From Phocoena phocoena (Eukaryota > Chordata > Mammalia > Artiodactyla > Phocoenidae), in contig NC_089221.1 of NCBI RefSeq assembly GCF_963924675.1, positions 136,070,263 through 136,134,262 on the forward strand: a DNA stretch of 64,000 nucleotides. The letters are read 5' to 3'. This document shows positions 35,125-47,348 of this stretch, in pieces. The position numbers and the translations under genes were made by a program. The notes under the pieces were generated by a model. That model searched no databases. It saw only the letters and a program-made list of their open reading frames with translations, and had not been told where the DNA came from. Each line of letters begins with the position of its first letter. The stretch's first letter is position 1.

Positions 35125-36861
35125 GGCCCGTAGCGGCATAGTGAGTGGATGCAGGTACGGTGATTCTACGTGAACTACGTCACACAGAAAAAGAAACATC
35201 ATAAGATATCACTAATACACGGAATGTAAACTTGACTACACATGAACTGAATGACAAAACAGAACAGGGTCACAAATTTAGAAAACCAACTAGTGCTTGC
35301 TTATGGGGAAAGGTGCCTTGGGGTGCTGCATAAAACCAGAGACTGAAATTAGCACAGATAACATTCCATAAGCCAAATATGTAATAGACAAGACCTACTC
35401 CTTGCTCAACGAAATGGACTCAACACCACATATTCAACGCCTAGGAATATACCTGACTAGGAAGAATCTTAAAACCCATGGATTTATATGTCTCCGTAAG
35501 AGAATCAAGCGTGTGTACAGCGGCATAAACGCAGCAGTGAAAATCCGATAAATCCCATTATCAAAATAAATTTCAAAAACAAAACACAAAGACAGTGAAA
35601 TAGAGAGCAATTCTTAAATAATTCACTCAGGGCATGTGATGCAACCGGGATTGACCACATCTACACCCAGAGCTGGTTGAGACATAAGGCTGGACAGTTC
35701 AGGCTGATAGCATTGGTGAGTTTCGGTGAGCAAATGCAGACCCTTTGAAGTCATACTGCATGGTACCCAATCCATGGGTCCCAACTCTCCAGGTTCAAGG
35801 CATTCTTCCTCCAGCTAAAACATGCATGGGAAACCCAGAGTATCGTCCACCGTGTGATTGGGAAACGATTTAAAATGCATCTCAGTTTTCGTATCCTGGT
35901 CCTCGGGTTCACCATTCCAGATGCTTTACTAACACTCTCCCCGCTTGGAGAGTCAGTGCCTTTAACCTCCTGTTTGGCACAGCTTGCCATTTCTGTGCAA
36001 GATGAACAGGAATAGGGAGAACCAATGAGAGACTAGCTGTAGGTGTCTGCACGGGCAAATGTAACGCTCATTGCCCACCAGGAAGAGGAATTAAACAAAG
36101 GCTCAGTGTGCCCTGCTGGAAACAGATTAGGGCCTGAAGCAATCCTGCGGTTTTGTGCCCAGCTCACAAGAAAGCGAGTTGAAGAAAGGAGCTCAGGGGC
36201 ACTGTACTGCACAAACCTGCAGAGTTATAAATGACAGCTATCCTCCAAAAATATATTGAAGTAAGCCTGCGAAGGGGACTTGAAAGCGGGGCAGAGTTTC
36301 AGGAAAACGATTGCAGGGGGTAGACTGGAATTGCCCTGAAAGCATAGGAAAAGAGGCACAACTTCGACAATGATGCACTTGGCCAAAAAGGGCGTATGCG
36401 TTTTTTCCTGAATATATTCAGGAAAAAACGCATACGCCCTTTTTGGCCCACCAAGCAAGCCTGTAAAGGAAATCTGCACTACAATGAAATCTCACTGCCC
36501 ACCCGGGAAAAAGGGCCATCTGAAAAAAGTGTAAAATCCAGAAAGGTAGGACAGGATATGGAGAACAGGGAGCCTTGTTATGCTGATTGGCAGGATGTAA
36601 ATTGCCAGCAGCCACCCTGGAGAAGTGTATGGTGTTTCCTGAAACACGTAAGAAACAAAGCAACACAGCCTATGGCACTTCCACTTATGGTCCTATAGCT
36701 TACGGAAATTAAAATCAAAAACAGACAGCCACCCCAATATTTGGGACGGCTGTGTTCACAATAAGCTCGTCTACAGTATCAGGTAAATATCCCCGAAAGC
36801 AAAAAATGGATAAAGAAGTTGTGGCACGTACGTGCAATGCAATATCACTCAGCAATGAAAT
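35114..36861 (+). repeat. Satellite monomer II-7 (type A)
   Basis: As monomer II-5, with GGGGCAGAGTTTC near 36,290 where the other two A monomers have GGGGCTGAATTTC. Palindrome at 36,379-36,450, mismatched only at its outer end (GGCCCA). Confidence 0.92.
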
Positions 36862-38608
36862 CTGTGTCATCAGGCCCGTAGCGGCATAGTGAGTGGATGC
36901 AGGTACGGTGATTCTACGTGAACTACGTCACACAGAAAAAGAAACATCATAAGATATCACTAATACACGGAATGTAAACTTGACTACACATGAACTGAAT
37001 TACAAAACAGAACAGGGTCTCAAATTTTGAAAACCAACTAGTGCTTGCTTATGGGGAAAGGTGCGTTGGGGTGCTGCATAAAACCAGAGACTGAAATTAG
37101 CACAGATAACATTCCATAAGCCAAATATGTAATAGACAAGACCTACTCCTTGCTCAACGAAATGGACTCAACACCACATATTCAACGCCTAGGAATATAC
37201 CTGACTAGGAAAAATCTTAAAACCCATGGATATATATGTCTCCGTAAGAGAATCAAGCGTGTGTACAGCGGCGGAAATGCAGCAGTGAAAATCCGATAAA
37301 TCCCATTATCAAAATAAATTTCAAAAACTAAACACAAAGACAGTGAAAATGAGAGCAATTCTTAAATAATTCACTCAGGGCATGTGATGCAACCGGGATT
37401 GACCACATCTACACCCAGAGCTGGTTGAGACATAAGGCTGGACACTTCTGGCTGATAGCACTGGTGAGTTTCGGTGAGCAAATGCAGACCCTTTGAAGTC
37501 ATACTGCATGGTACCCATTCCATGGGTCCCAACTCTCCAGGTTCAAGGCATTCTTCCTCCAGCTAAAACATGCATGGGAAACCCAGAGTATCGTCCACCG
37601 TGTGATTGGGAAACGATTTAAAATGCGTCTCAGTTTTCGTATCCTGGTCCTCGGGTTCACCATTCCAGATGCTTTACTAACACTCTCCCCGCTTGGAGAG
37701 TCAGTGCCTTTAACCTCCTGTTTGGCACAGCTTGCCATTTCTGTGCAAGATGAACAGGAATAGGGAGAACCAATGAGAGACTAGCTGTAGGTGTCTCCAC
37801 GGGCAAATGTAACGCTCATTGCCCACCAGGAAGAGGAATTAAACAAAGGCTCAGTGTGCCCTGCTGGAAACAGATTAGGGCCTGAAGCAATCCTGCGGTT
37901 TTGTGCCCAGCTCACAAGAAAGCGAGTTGAAGAAAGGAGCTCAGGGCACTGTACTTCACAAACCTGCAGAGTTATAAATGACAGCTATCCTCCAAAAATA
38001 TATTGAAGTAAGCCTGCGAAGGGGACTTGAAAGCGGGGCTGAATTTCAGGAAAACGATTGCAGGGGGTAGACTGGAATTGCCCTGAAAGCATAGGAAAAG
38101 AGGCACAACGTCGACAATGATGCACTTGGCCACAAAGGGCGTATGCGTTTTTTCCTGAATATATTCAGGAAAAAACGCATACGCCCTTTTTGGCCAACCA
38201 AGCAAGCCTGTAAAGGAAATCTGCACTACAATGAAATCTCACTGCCCCCCCGGGCAAAAGGGCCATCTGAAAAAAGTGTAAAATCCAGAAAGGTAGGACA
38301 GGATATGGAGAACAGGGAGCCTTGTTATGCTGATTGGCAGGATGTAAATTGCCAGCAGCCACCCTGGAGAAGTGTATGGTGTTTCCTGAAACACGTAAGA
38401 AACAAAGCAACACAGCCTATGGCACTTCCACTTATGGTCCTATAGCTTATGGAAATTAAAATCAAAAACATACAGCCACCCCAATATTTGGGACGGCTGT
38501 GTTCAGAAGAAGCTCGTCTACAGTATCAGGTAAATATCCCAGAAAGTAAAAAATGGATAAAGAAGTTGTGGCACGTACGTGCAATGCAATATCACTCAGC
38601 AATGAAAT
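36862..38608 (+). repeat. Satellite monomer II-8 (type B2), reference for monomer anatomy
   Basis: Anatomy: 36,862 to about 37,340 corresponds to the last part of L1 ORF2, the L1 3' UTR and an A-rich tail (AAAATAAATTTCAAAAAC). About 37,341-38,125 is of unknown origin. 38,126-38,197 is the palindrome, with one mismatch (GGCCACAAAGGG). From about 38,190 to 38,608 the sequence again matches L1 ORF2 (CTACAATGAAATCTCAC, GGAGAACAGGGAGCC, GATAAAGAAGTTGTGG) and leads straight into the next monomer. So one ~900 bp L1 3' end spans each monomer junction, and ~780 bp of non-L1 DNA plus the palindrome completes the unit. Confidence 0.9.
38126..38197. repeat. 72 bp palindrome (example)
   Basis: Inverted repeat with no spacer. 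The left arm reads TTGGCCACAAAGGGCGTATG then CGTTTTTTCCTGAATA, and the right arm is its reverse complement except at one base. The centre is CCTGAATATATTCAGG. Because it is palindromic, both strands encode the same peptide (MRFFLNIFRKKRIRPF), which explains mirrored open frames. Confidence 0.95.
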
Positions 38609-40357
38609 CTGTGTCATCAGGCCCGTAGCGGCATAGTGAGTGGATGCAGGTACGGTGATTCTACGTGAACTACGTCACACAGAAAAAGAAACATCATAAG
38701 ATATCACTAATACACGGAATGTAAACTTGACTACACATGAACTGAATTACAAAACAGAACAGGGTCTCAAATTTAGAAAACCGACTAGTGCTTGCTTATG
38801 GGGAAAGGTGCGTTGGGGTGCTGCATAAAACCAGAGACTGAAATTAGCACAGATAACTTTCCATAAGCCAAATATGTAATAGACAAGACCTACTCCTTGC
38901 TCAACGAAATGGACTCAACACCACATATTCAACGCCTAGGAATATACCTGACTAGGAAGAATCTTAAAACCCATGGATATATATTGTCTCCGTAAGAGAA
39001 TCAAGCGTGTGTACAGCGGCGGAAATGCAGCAGTGAAAATCCGATAAATCCCATTATCAAAATAAATTTCAAAAACAAAACACAAAGACAGTGAAAATGA
39101 GAGCAATTCTTAAATAATTCACTCAGGGCATGTGATGCAACCGGGATTGACCACATCTACACCCAGAGCTGGTTGAGACATAAGGCTGGACACTTCTGGC
39201 TGATAGCACTGGTGAGTTTCGGTGAGCAAATGCAGACCCTTTGAAGTCATACTGCATGGTACCCATTCCATGGGTCCCAACTCTGCAGGTTCAAGGCATT
39301 CTTCCTCCAGCTAAAACATGCATGGGAAACCCAGAGTATCGTCCACCGTGTGATTGGGAAACGATTTAAAATGCATCTCAGTTTTCGTATCCTGGTCCTC
39401 GGGTTCACCATTCCAGATGCTTTACTAACACTCTCCCCGCTTGGAGAGTCAGTGCCTTTAACCTCCTGTTTGGCACAGCTTGCCATTTCTGTGCAAGATG
39501 AACAGGAATAGGGAGAACCAATGAGAGACTAGCTGTAGGTGTCTGCACGGGCAAATGTAACGCTCATTGCCCACCAGGAAGAGGAATTAAACAAAGGCTC
39601 AGTGTGCCCTGCTGGAAACAGATTAGGGCCTGAAGCAATCCTGCGGTTTTGTGCCCAGCTCACAAGAAAGCGAGTTGAAGAAAGGAGCTCAGGGGCACTG
39701 TACTTCACAAACCTGCAGAGTTATAAATGACAGCTATCCTCCAAAAATATATTGAAGTAAGCCTGCGAAGGGGACTTGAAAGCGGGGCTGAATTTCAGGA
39801 AAACGATTGCAGGGGGTAGACTGGAATTGCCCTGAAAGCATAGGAAAAGAGGCAGAACGTCGACAATGATGCACTTGGCCAAAAAGGGCGTATGCGTTTT
39901 TTCCTGAATATATTCAGGAAAAAACGCATACGCCCTTTTTGGCCAACCAAGCAAGCCTGTAAAGGAAATCTGCACTACAATGAAATCTCACTGCCCCCCC
40001 GGGCAAAAGGGCCATCTGAAAAAAGTGTAAAATCCAGAAAGGTAGGACAGGATATGGAGAACAGGGAGCCTTGTTATGCTGATTGGCAGGATGTAAATTG
40101 CCAGCAGCCACCCTGGAGAAATGTATGGTGTTTCCTGAAACACGTAAGAAACAAAGCAACACAGCCTATGGCACTTCCACTTATGGTCCTATAGCTTACG
40201 GAAATTAAAATCAAAAACAGACAGCCACCCCAATATTTGGGACGGCTGTGTTCACAAGAAGCTCGTCTACAGTATCAGGTAAATATCCCAGAAAGCAAAA
40301 AATGGATAAAGAAGTTGTGGCACGTACGTGCAATGCAATATCACTCAGCAATGAAAT
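38609..40357 (+). repeat. Satellite monomer II-9 (type C)
   Basis: CGGCGGAAATG subtype with an extra T in TATATATTGTCTCC. Perfect palindrome at 39,875-39,946. Private changes CCGACTAG and CTCTGCAGG distinguish it from the C monomer at 45,600. Confidence 0.92.
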
Positions 40358-42104
40358 CTGTGTCATCAGGCCCGTAGCGGCATAGTGAGTGGATGCAGGT
40401 ACGGTGATTCTACGTGAACTACGTCACACAGAAAAAGAAACATCATAAGATATCACTAATACACGGAATGTAAACTTGACTACACATGAACTGAATTACA
40501 AAACAGAACAGGGTCTCAAATTTTGAAAACCAACTAGTGCTTGCTTATGGGGAAAGGTGCGTTGGGGTGCTGCATAAAACCAGAGACTGAAATTAGCACA
40601 GATAACATTCCATAAGCCAAATATGTAATAGACAAGACCTACTCCTTGCTCAACGAAATGGACTCAACACCACATATTCAACGCCTAGGAATATACCTGA
40701 CTAGGAAAAATCTTAAAACCCATGGATATATATGTCTCCGTAAGAGAATCAAGCGTGTGTACAGCGGCGGAAATGCAGCAGTGAAAATCCGATAAATCCC
40801 ATTATCAAAATAAATTTCAAAAACTAAACACAAAGACAGTGAAAATGAGAGCAATTCTTAAATAATTCACTCAGGGCATGTGATGCAACCGGGATTGACC
40901 ACATCTACACCCAGAGCTGGTTGAGACATAAGGCTGGACACTTCTGGCTGATAGCACTGGTGAGTTTCGGTGAGCAAATGCAGACCCTTTGAAGTCATAC
41001 TGCATGGTACCCATTCCATGGGTCCCAACTCTCCAGGTTCAAGGCATTCTTCCTCCAGCTAAAACATGCATGGGAAACCCAGAGTATCGTCCACCGTGTG
41101 ATTGGGAAACGATTTAAAATGCGTCTCAGTTTTCGTATCCTGGTCCTCGGGTTCACCATTCCAGATGCTTTACTAACACTCTCCCCGCTTGGAGAGTCAG
41201 TGCCTTTAACCTCCTGTTTGGCACAGCTTGCCATTTCTGTGCAAGATGAACAGGAATAGGGAGAACCAATGAGAGACTAGCTGTAGGTGTCTCCACGGGC
41301 AAATGTAACGCTCATTGCCCACCAGGAAGAGGAATTAAACAACGGCTCAGTGTGCCCTGCTGGAAACAGATTAGGGCCTGAAGCAATCCTGCGGTTTTGT
41401 GCCCAGCTCACAAGAAAGCGAGTTGAAGAAAGGAGCTCAGGGCACTGTACTTCACAAACCTGCAGAGTTATAAATGACAGCTATCCTCCAAAAATATATT
41501 GAAGTAAGCCTGCGAAGGGGACTTGAAAGCGGGGCTGAATTTCAGGAAAACGATTGCAGGTGGTAGACTGGAATTGCCCTGAAAGCATAGGAAAAGAGGC
41601 ACAACGTCGACAATGATGCACTTGGCCACAAAGGGCGTATGCGTTTTTTCCTGAATATATTCAGGAAAAAACGCATACGCCCTTTTTGGCCAACCAAGCA
41701 AGCCTGTAAAGGAAATCTGCACTACAATGAAATCTCACTGCCCCCCCGGGCAAAAGGGCCATCTGAAAAAAGTGTAAAATCCAGAAAGGTAGGACAGGAT
41801 ATGGAGAACAGGGAGCCTTGTTATGCTGATTGGCAGGATGTAAATTGTGAACAGCCACCCTGGAGAAGTGTATGGTGTTTCCTGAAACACGTAAGAAATA
41901 AAGCAACACAGCCTATGGCAATTGCAATTATGGTCCTATTGCTTAGGGAAATTAAAATCAAAAACGGAGAGCCACCCCAAAGTTTAGGACGGCTGTGTTC
42001 CCTAGAAGCTCGTCTACAGTACCAGGTAAATATGCCAGAAAGCAAAAAATGGATAAAGAAGTTGTGGCACATACGTGCAATGCAATATCACTCAGTAATG
42101 AAAT
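40358..42104 (+). repeat. Satellite monomer II-10 (type B1, hybrid)
   Basis: Copy of monomer II-6, including the hybrid tail. Palindrome at 41,622-41,693. Private change CAGGTGGTAGAC near 41,558. Confidence 0.92.
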
Positions 42105-42115
42105 CTGTGTCATAA
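41639..42115 (+). pseudogene. Open L1 ORF2-derived frame within satellite
   Basis: 158-codon frame, a copy of the one at 34,648-35,124 in the next higher-order unit. Same reasoning: L1 ORF2 tail read-through, no catalytic domains. Confidence 0.6.
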
Positions 42116-43852
42116 GGCCCGTAGCGGCATAGTGAGTGGATGCAGGTACGGTGATTCTACGTGAACTACGTCACACAGAAAAAGAAACATCATAAGATAT
42201 CACTAATACACGGAATGTAAACTTGACTACACATGAACTGAATGACAAAACAGAACAGGGTCACAAATTTAGAAAACCAACTAGTGCTTGCTTATGGGGA
42301 AAGGTGCCTTGGGGTGCTGCATAAAACCAGAGACTGAAATTAGCACAGATAACATTCCATAAGCCAAATATGTAATAGACAAGACCTACTCCTTGCTCAA
42401 CGAAATGGACTCAACACCACATATTCAACGCCTAGGAATATACCTGACTAGGAAGAATCTTAAAACCCATGGATTTATATGTCTCCGTAAGAGAATCAAG
42501 CGTGTGTACAGCGGCATAAACGCAGCAGTGAAAATCCGATAAATCCCATTATCAAAATAAATTTCAAAAACAAAACACAAAGACAGTGAAATAGAGAGCA
42601 ATTCTTAAATAATTCACTCAGGGCATGTGATGCAACCGGGATTGACCACATCTACACCCAGAGCTGGTTGAGACATAAGGCTGGACAGTTCAGGCTGATA
42701 GCATTGGTGAGTTTCGGTGAGCAAATGCAGACCCTTTGAAGTCATACTGCATGGTACCCAATCCATGGGTCCCAACTCTCCAGGTTCAAGGCATTCTTCC
42801 TCCAGCTAAAACATGCATGGGAAACCCAGAGTATCGTCCACCGTGTGATTGGGAAACGATTTAAAATGCATCTCAGTTTTCGTATCCTGGTCCTCGGGTT
42901 CACCATTCCAGATGCTTTACTAACACTCTCCCCGCTTGGAGAGTCAGTGCCTTTAACCTCCTGTTTGGCACAGCTTGCCATTTCTGTGCAAGATGAACAG
43001 GAATAGGGAGAACCAATGAGAGACTAGCTGTAGGTGTCTGCACGGGCAAATGTAACGCTCATTGCCCACCAGGAAGAGGAATTAAACAAAGGCTCAGTGT
43101 GCCCTGCTGGAAACAGATTAGGGCCTGAAGCAATCCTGCGGTTTTGTGCCCAGCTCACAAGAAAGCGAGTTGAAGAAAGGAGCTCAGGGGCACTGTACTG
43201 CACAAACCTGCAGAGTTATAAATGACAGCTATCCTCCAAAAATATATTGAAGTAAGCCTGCGAAGGGGACTTGAAAGCGGGGCTGAATTTCAGGAAAACG
43301 ATTGCAGGGGGTAGACTGGAATTGCCCTGAAAGCATAGGAAAAGAGGCACAACTTCGACAATGATGCACTTGGCCAAAAAGGGCGTATGCGTTTTTTCCT
43401 GAATATATTCAGGAAAAAACGCATACGCCCTTTTTGGCCCACCAAGCAAGCCTGTAAAGGAAATCTGCACTACAATGAAATCTCACTGCCCACCCGGGAA
43501 AAAGGGCCATCTGAAAAAAGTGTAAAATCCAGAAAGGTAGGACAGGATATGGAGAACAGGGAGCCTTGTTATGCTGATTGGCAGGATGTAAATTGCCAGC
43601 AGCCACCCTGGAGAAGTGTATGGTGTTTCCTGAAACACGTAAGAAACAAAGCAACACAGCCTATGGCACTTCCACTTATGGTCCTATAGCTTACGGAAAT
43701 TAAAATCAAAAACAGACAGCCACCCCAATATTTGGGACGGCTGTGTTCACAATAAGCTCGTCTACAGTATCAGGTAAATATCCCCGAAAGCAAAAAATGG
43801 ATAAAGAAGTTGTGGCACGTACGTGCAATGCAATATCACTCAGCAATGAAAT
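42105..43852 (+). repeat. Satellite monomer II-11 (type A)
   Basis: Copy of the A monomers. Palindrome at 43,370-43,441 with only the outer base mismatched. Confidence 0.92.
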
Positions 43853-45599
43853 CTGTGTCATCAGGCCCGTAGCGGCATAGTGAGTGGATGCAGGTACGGT
43901 GATTCTACGTGAACTACGTCACACAGAAAAAGAAACATCATAAGATATCACTAATACACGGAATGTAAACTTGACTACACATGAACTGAATTACAAAACA
44001 GAACAGGGTCTCAAATTTTGAAAACCAACTAGTGCTTGCTTATGGGGAAAGGTGCGTTGGGGTGCTGCATAAAACCAGAGACTGAAATTAGCACAGATAA
44101 CATTCCATAAGCCAAATATGTAATAGACAAGACCTACTCCTTGCTCAACGAAATGGACTCAACACCACATATTCAACGCCTAGGAATATACCTGACTAGG
44201 AAAAATCTTAAAACCCATGGATATATATGTCTCCGTAAGAGAATCAAGCGTGTGTACAGCGGCGGAAATGCAGCAGTGAAAATCCGATAAATCCCATTAT
44301 CAAAATAAATTTCAAAAACTAAACACAAAGACAGTGAAAATGAGAGCAATTCTTAAATAATTCACTCAGGGCATGTGATGCAACCGGGATTGACCACATC
44401 TACACCCAGAGCTGGTTGAGACATAAGGCTGGACACTTCTGGCTGATAGCACTGGTGAGTTTCGGTGAGCAAATGCAGACCCTTTGAAGTCATACTGCAT
44501 GGTACCCATTCCATGGGTCCCAACTCTCCAGTTTCAAGGCATTCTTCCTCCAGCTAAAACATGCATGGGAAACCCAGAGTATCGTCCACCGTGTGATTGG
44601 GAAACGATTTAAAATGCGTCTCAGTTTTCGTATCCTGGTCCTCGGGTTCACCATTCCAGATGCTTTACTAACACTCTCCCCGCTTGGAGAGTCAGTGCCT
44701 TTAACCTCCTGTTTGGCACAGCTTGCCATTTCTGTGCAAGATGAACAGGAATAGGGAGAACCAATGAGAGACTAGCTGTAGGTGTCTCCACGGGCAAATG
44801 TAACGCTCATTGCCCACCAGGAAGAGGAATTAAACAAAGGCTCAGTGTGCCCTGCTGGAAACAGATTAGGGCCTGAAGCAATCCTGCGGTTTTGTGCCCA
44901 GCTCACAAGAAAGCGAGTTGAAGAAAGGAGCTCAGGGCACTGTACTTCACAAACCTGCAGAGTTATAAATGACAGCTATCCTCCAAAAATATATTGAAGT
45001 AAGCCTGCGAAGGGGACTTGAAAGCGGGGCTGAATTTCAGGAAAACGATTGCAGGGGGTAGACTGGAATTGCCCTGAAAGCATAGGAAAAGAGGCACAAC
45101 GTCGACAATGATGCACTTGGCCACAAAGGGCGTATGCGTTTTTTCCTGAATATATTCAGGAAAAAACGCATACGCCCTTTTTGGCCAACCAAGCAAGCCT
45201 GTAAAGGAAATCTGCACTACAATGAAATCTCACTGCCCCCCCGGGCAAAAGGGCCATCTGAAAAAAGTGTAAAATCCAGAAAGGTAGGACAGGATATGGA
45301 GAACAGGGAGCCTTGTTATGCTGATTGGCAGGATGTAAATTGCCAGCAGCCACCCTGGAGAAGTGTATGGTGTTTCCTGAAACACGTAAGAAACAAAGCA
45401 ACACAGCCTATGGCACTTCCACTTATGGTCCTATAGCTTACGGAAATTAAAATCAAAAACATACAGCCACCCCAATATTTGGGACGGCTGTGTTCAGAAG
45501 AAGCTCGTCTACAGTATCAGGTAAATATCCCAGAAAGTAAAAAATGGATAAAGAAGTTGTGGCACGTACGTGCAATGCAATATCACTCAGCAATGAAAT
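43853..45599 (+). repeat. Satellite monomer II-12 (type B2)
   Basis: Copy of II-8, 6,991 bp downstream. Private change CTCCAGTTTCAAGG near 44,530. Palindrome at 45,117-45,188 with the same single mismatch. Confidence 0.92.
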
Positions 45600-47348
45600 C
45601 TGTGTCATCAGGCCCGTAGCGGCATAGTGAGTGGATGCAGGTACGGTGATTCTACGTGAACTACGTCACACAGAAAAAGAAACATCATAAGATATCACTA
45701 ATACACGGAATGTAAACTTGACTACACATGAACTGAATTACAAAACAGAACAGGGTCTCAAATTTAGAAAACCAACTAGTGCTTGCTTATGGGGAAAGGT
45801 GCGTTGGGGTGCTGCATAAAACCAGAGACTGAAATTAGCACAGATAACTTTCCATAAGCCAAATATGTAATAGACAAGACCTACTCCTTGCTCAACGAAA
45901 TGGACTCAACACCACATATTCAACGCCTAGGAATATACCTGACTAGGAAGAATCTTAAAACCCATGGATATATATTGTCTCCGTAAGAGAATCAAGCGTG
46001 TGTACAGCGGCGGAAATGCAGCAGTGAAAATCCGATAAATCCCATTATCAAAATAAATTTCAAAAACAAAACACAAAGACAGTGAAAATGAGAGCAATTC
46101 TTAAATAATTCACTCAGGGCATGTGATGCAACCGGGATTGACCACATCTACACCCAGAGCTGGTTGAGACATAAGGCTGGACACTTCTGGCTGATAGCAC
46201 TGGTGAGTTTCGGTGAGCAAATGCAGACCCTTTGAAGTCATACTGCATGGTACCCATTCCATGGGTCCCAACTCTCCAGGTTCAAGGCATTCTTCCTCCA
46301 GCTAAAACATGCATGGGAAACCCAGAGTATCGTCCACCGTGTGATTGGGAAACGATTTAAAATGCATCTCAGTTTTCGTATCCTGGTCCTCGGGTTCACC
46401 ATTCCAGATGCTTTACTAACACTCTCCCCGCTTGGAGAGTCAGTGCCTTTAACCTCCTGTTTGGCACAGCTTGCCATTTCTGTGCAAGATGAACAGGAAT
46501 AGGGAGAACCAATGAGAGACTAGCTGTAGGTGTCTGCACGGGCAAATGTAACGCTCATTGCCCACCAGGAAGAGGAATTAAACAAAGGCTCAGTGTGCCC
46601 TGCTGGAAACAGATTAGGGCCTGAAGCAATCCTGCGGTTTTGTGCCCAGCTCACAAGAAAGCGAGTTGAAGAAAGGAGCTCAGGGGCACTGTACTTCACA
46701 AACCTGCAGAGTTATAAATGACAGCTATCCTCCAAAAATATATTGAAGTAAGCCTGCGAAGGGGACTTGAAAGCGGGGCTGAATTTCAGGAAAACGATTG
46801 CAGGGGGTAGACTGGAATTGCCCTGAAAGCATAGGAAAAGAGGCAGAACGTCGACAATGATGCACTTGGCCAAAAAGGGCGTATGCGTTTTTTCCTGAAT
46901 ATATTCAGGAAAAAACGCATACGCCCTTTTTGGCCAACCAAGCAAGCCTGTAAAGGAAATCTGCACTACAATGAAATCTCACTGCCCCCCCGGGCAAAAG
47001 GGCCATCTGAAAAAAGTGTAAAATCCAGAAAGGTAGGACAGGATATGGAGAACAGGGAGCCTTGTTATGCTGATTGGCAGGATGTAAATTGCCAGCAGCC
47101 ACCCTGGAGAAATGTATGGTGTTTCCTGAAACACGTAAGAAACAAAGCAACACAGCCTATGGCACTTCCACTTATGGTCCTATAGCTTACGGAAATTAAA
47201 ATCAAAAACAGACAGCCACCCCAATATTTGGGACGGCTGTGTTCACAAGAAGCTCGTCTACAGTATCAGGTAAATATCCCAGAAAGCAAAAAATGGATAA
47301 AGAAGTTGTGGCACGTACGTACAATGGAATATCACTCAGCAATGAAAT
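45600..47348 (+). repeat. Satellite monomer II-13 (type C)
   Basis: Copy of II-9. Perfect palindrome at 46,866-46,937. Near its end it switches to ACGTACGTACAATGG, the last trace of the higher-order core before ordinary monomers resume. Confidence 0.92.

Larger units (their letters stand above)
31619..47348 (+). repeat. Higher-order repeat core
   Basis: Nine monomers in the order A-B1-A-B2-C-B1-A-B2-C. A (31,619; 35,114; 42,105) has CGGCATAAACG and starts CTGTGTCATAAGG at all three. B and C have CGGCGGAAATG, B with AATGCGTCTCAG and TCCACGGGC, C with TATATATTGTCTCC. The four-monomer unit A-B2-C-B1 spans 35,114-42,104 (6,991 bp) and then repeats as A-B2-C. By eye I found only about five single-base differences between 35,114-40,357 and 42,105-47,348 before the end of C. 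Such near identity means very recent amplification, unless it is an assembly error. Confidence 0.9.

Noticed and set aside
31619..47348. Higher-order core as an assembly duplication
   Set aside because: Not fully excluded, but the copies differ at several single bases and the block begins and ends at distinct hybrid junctions, which fits real unequal exchange better.
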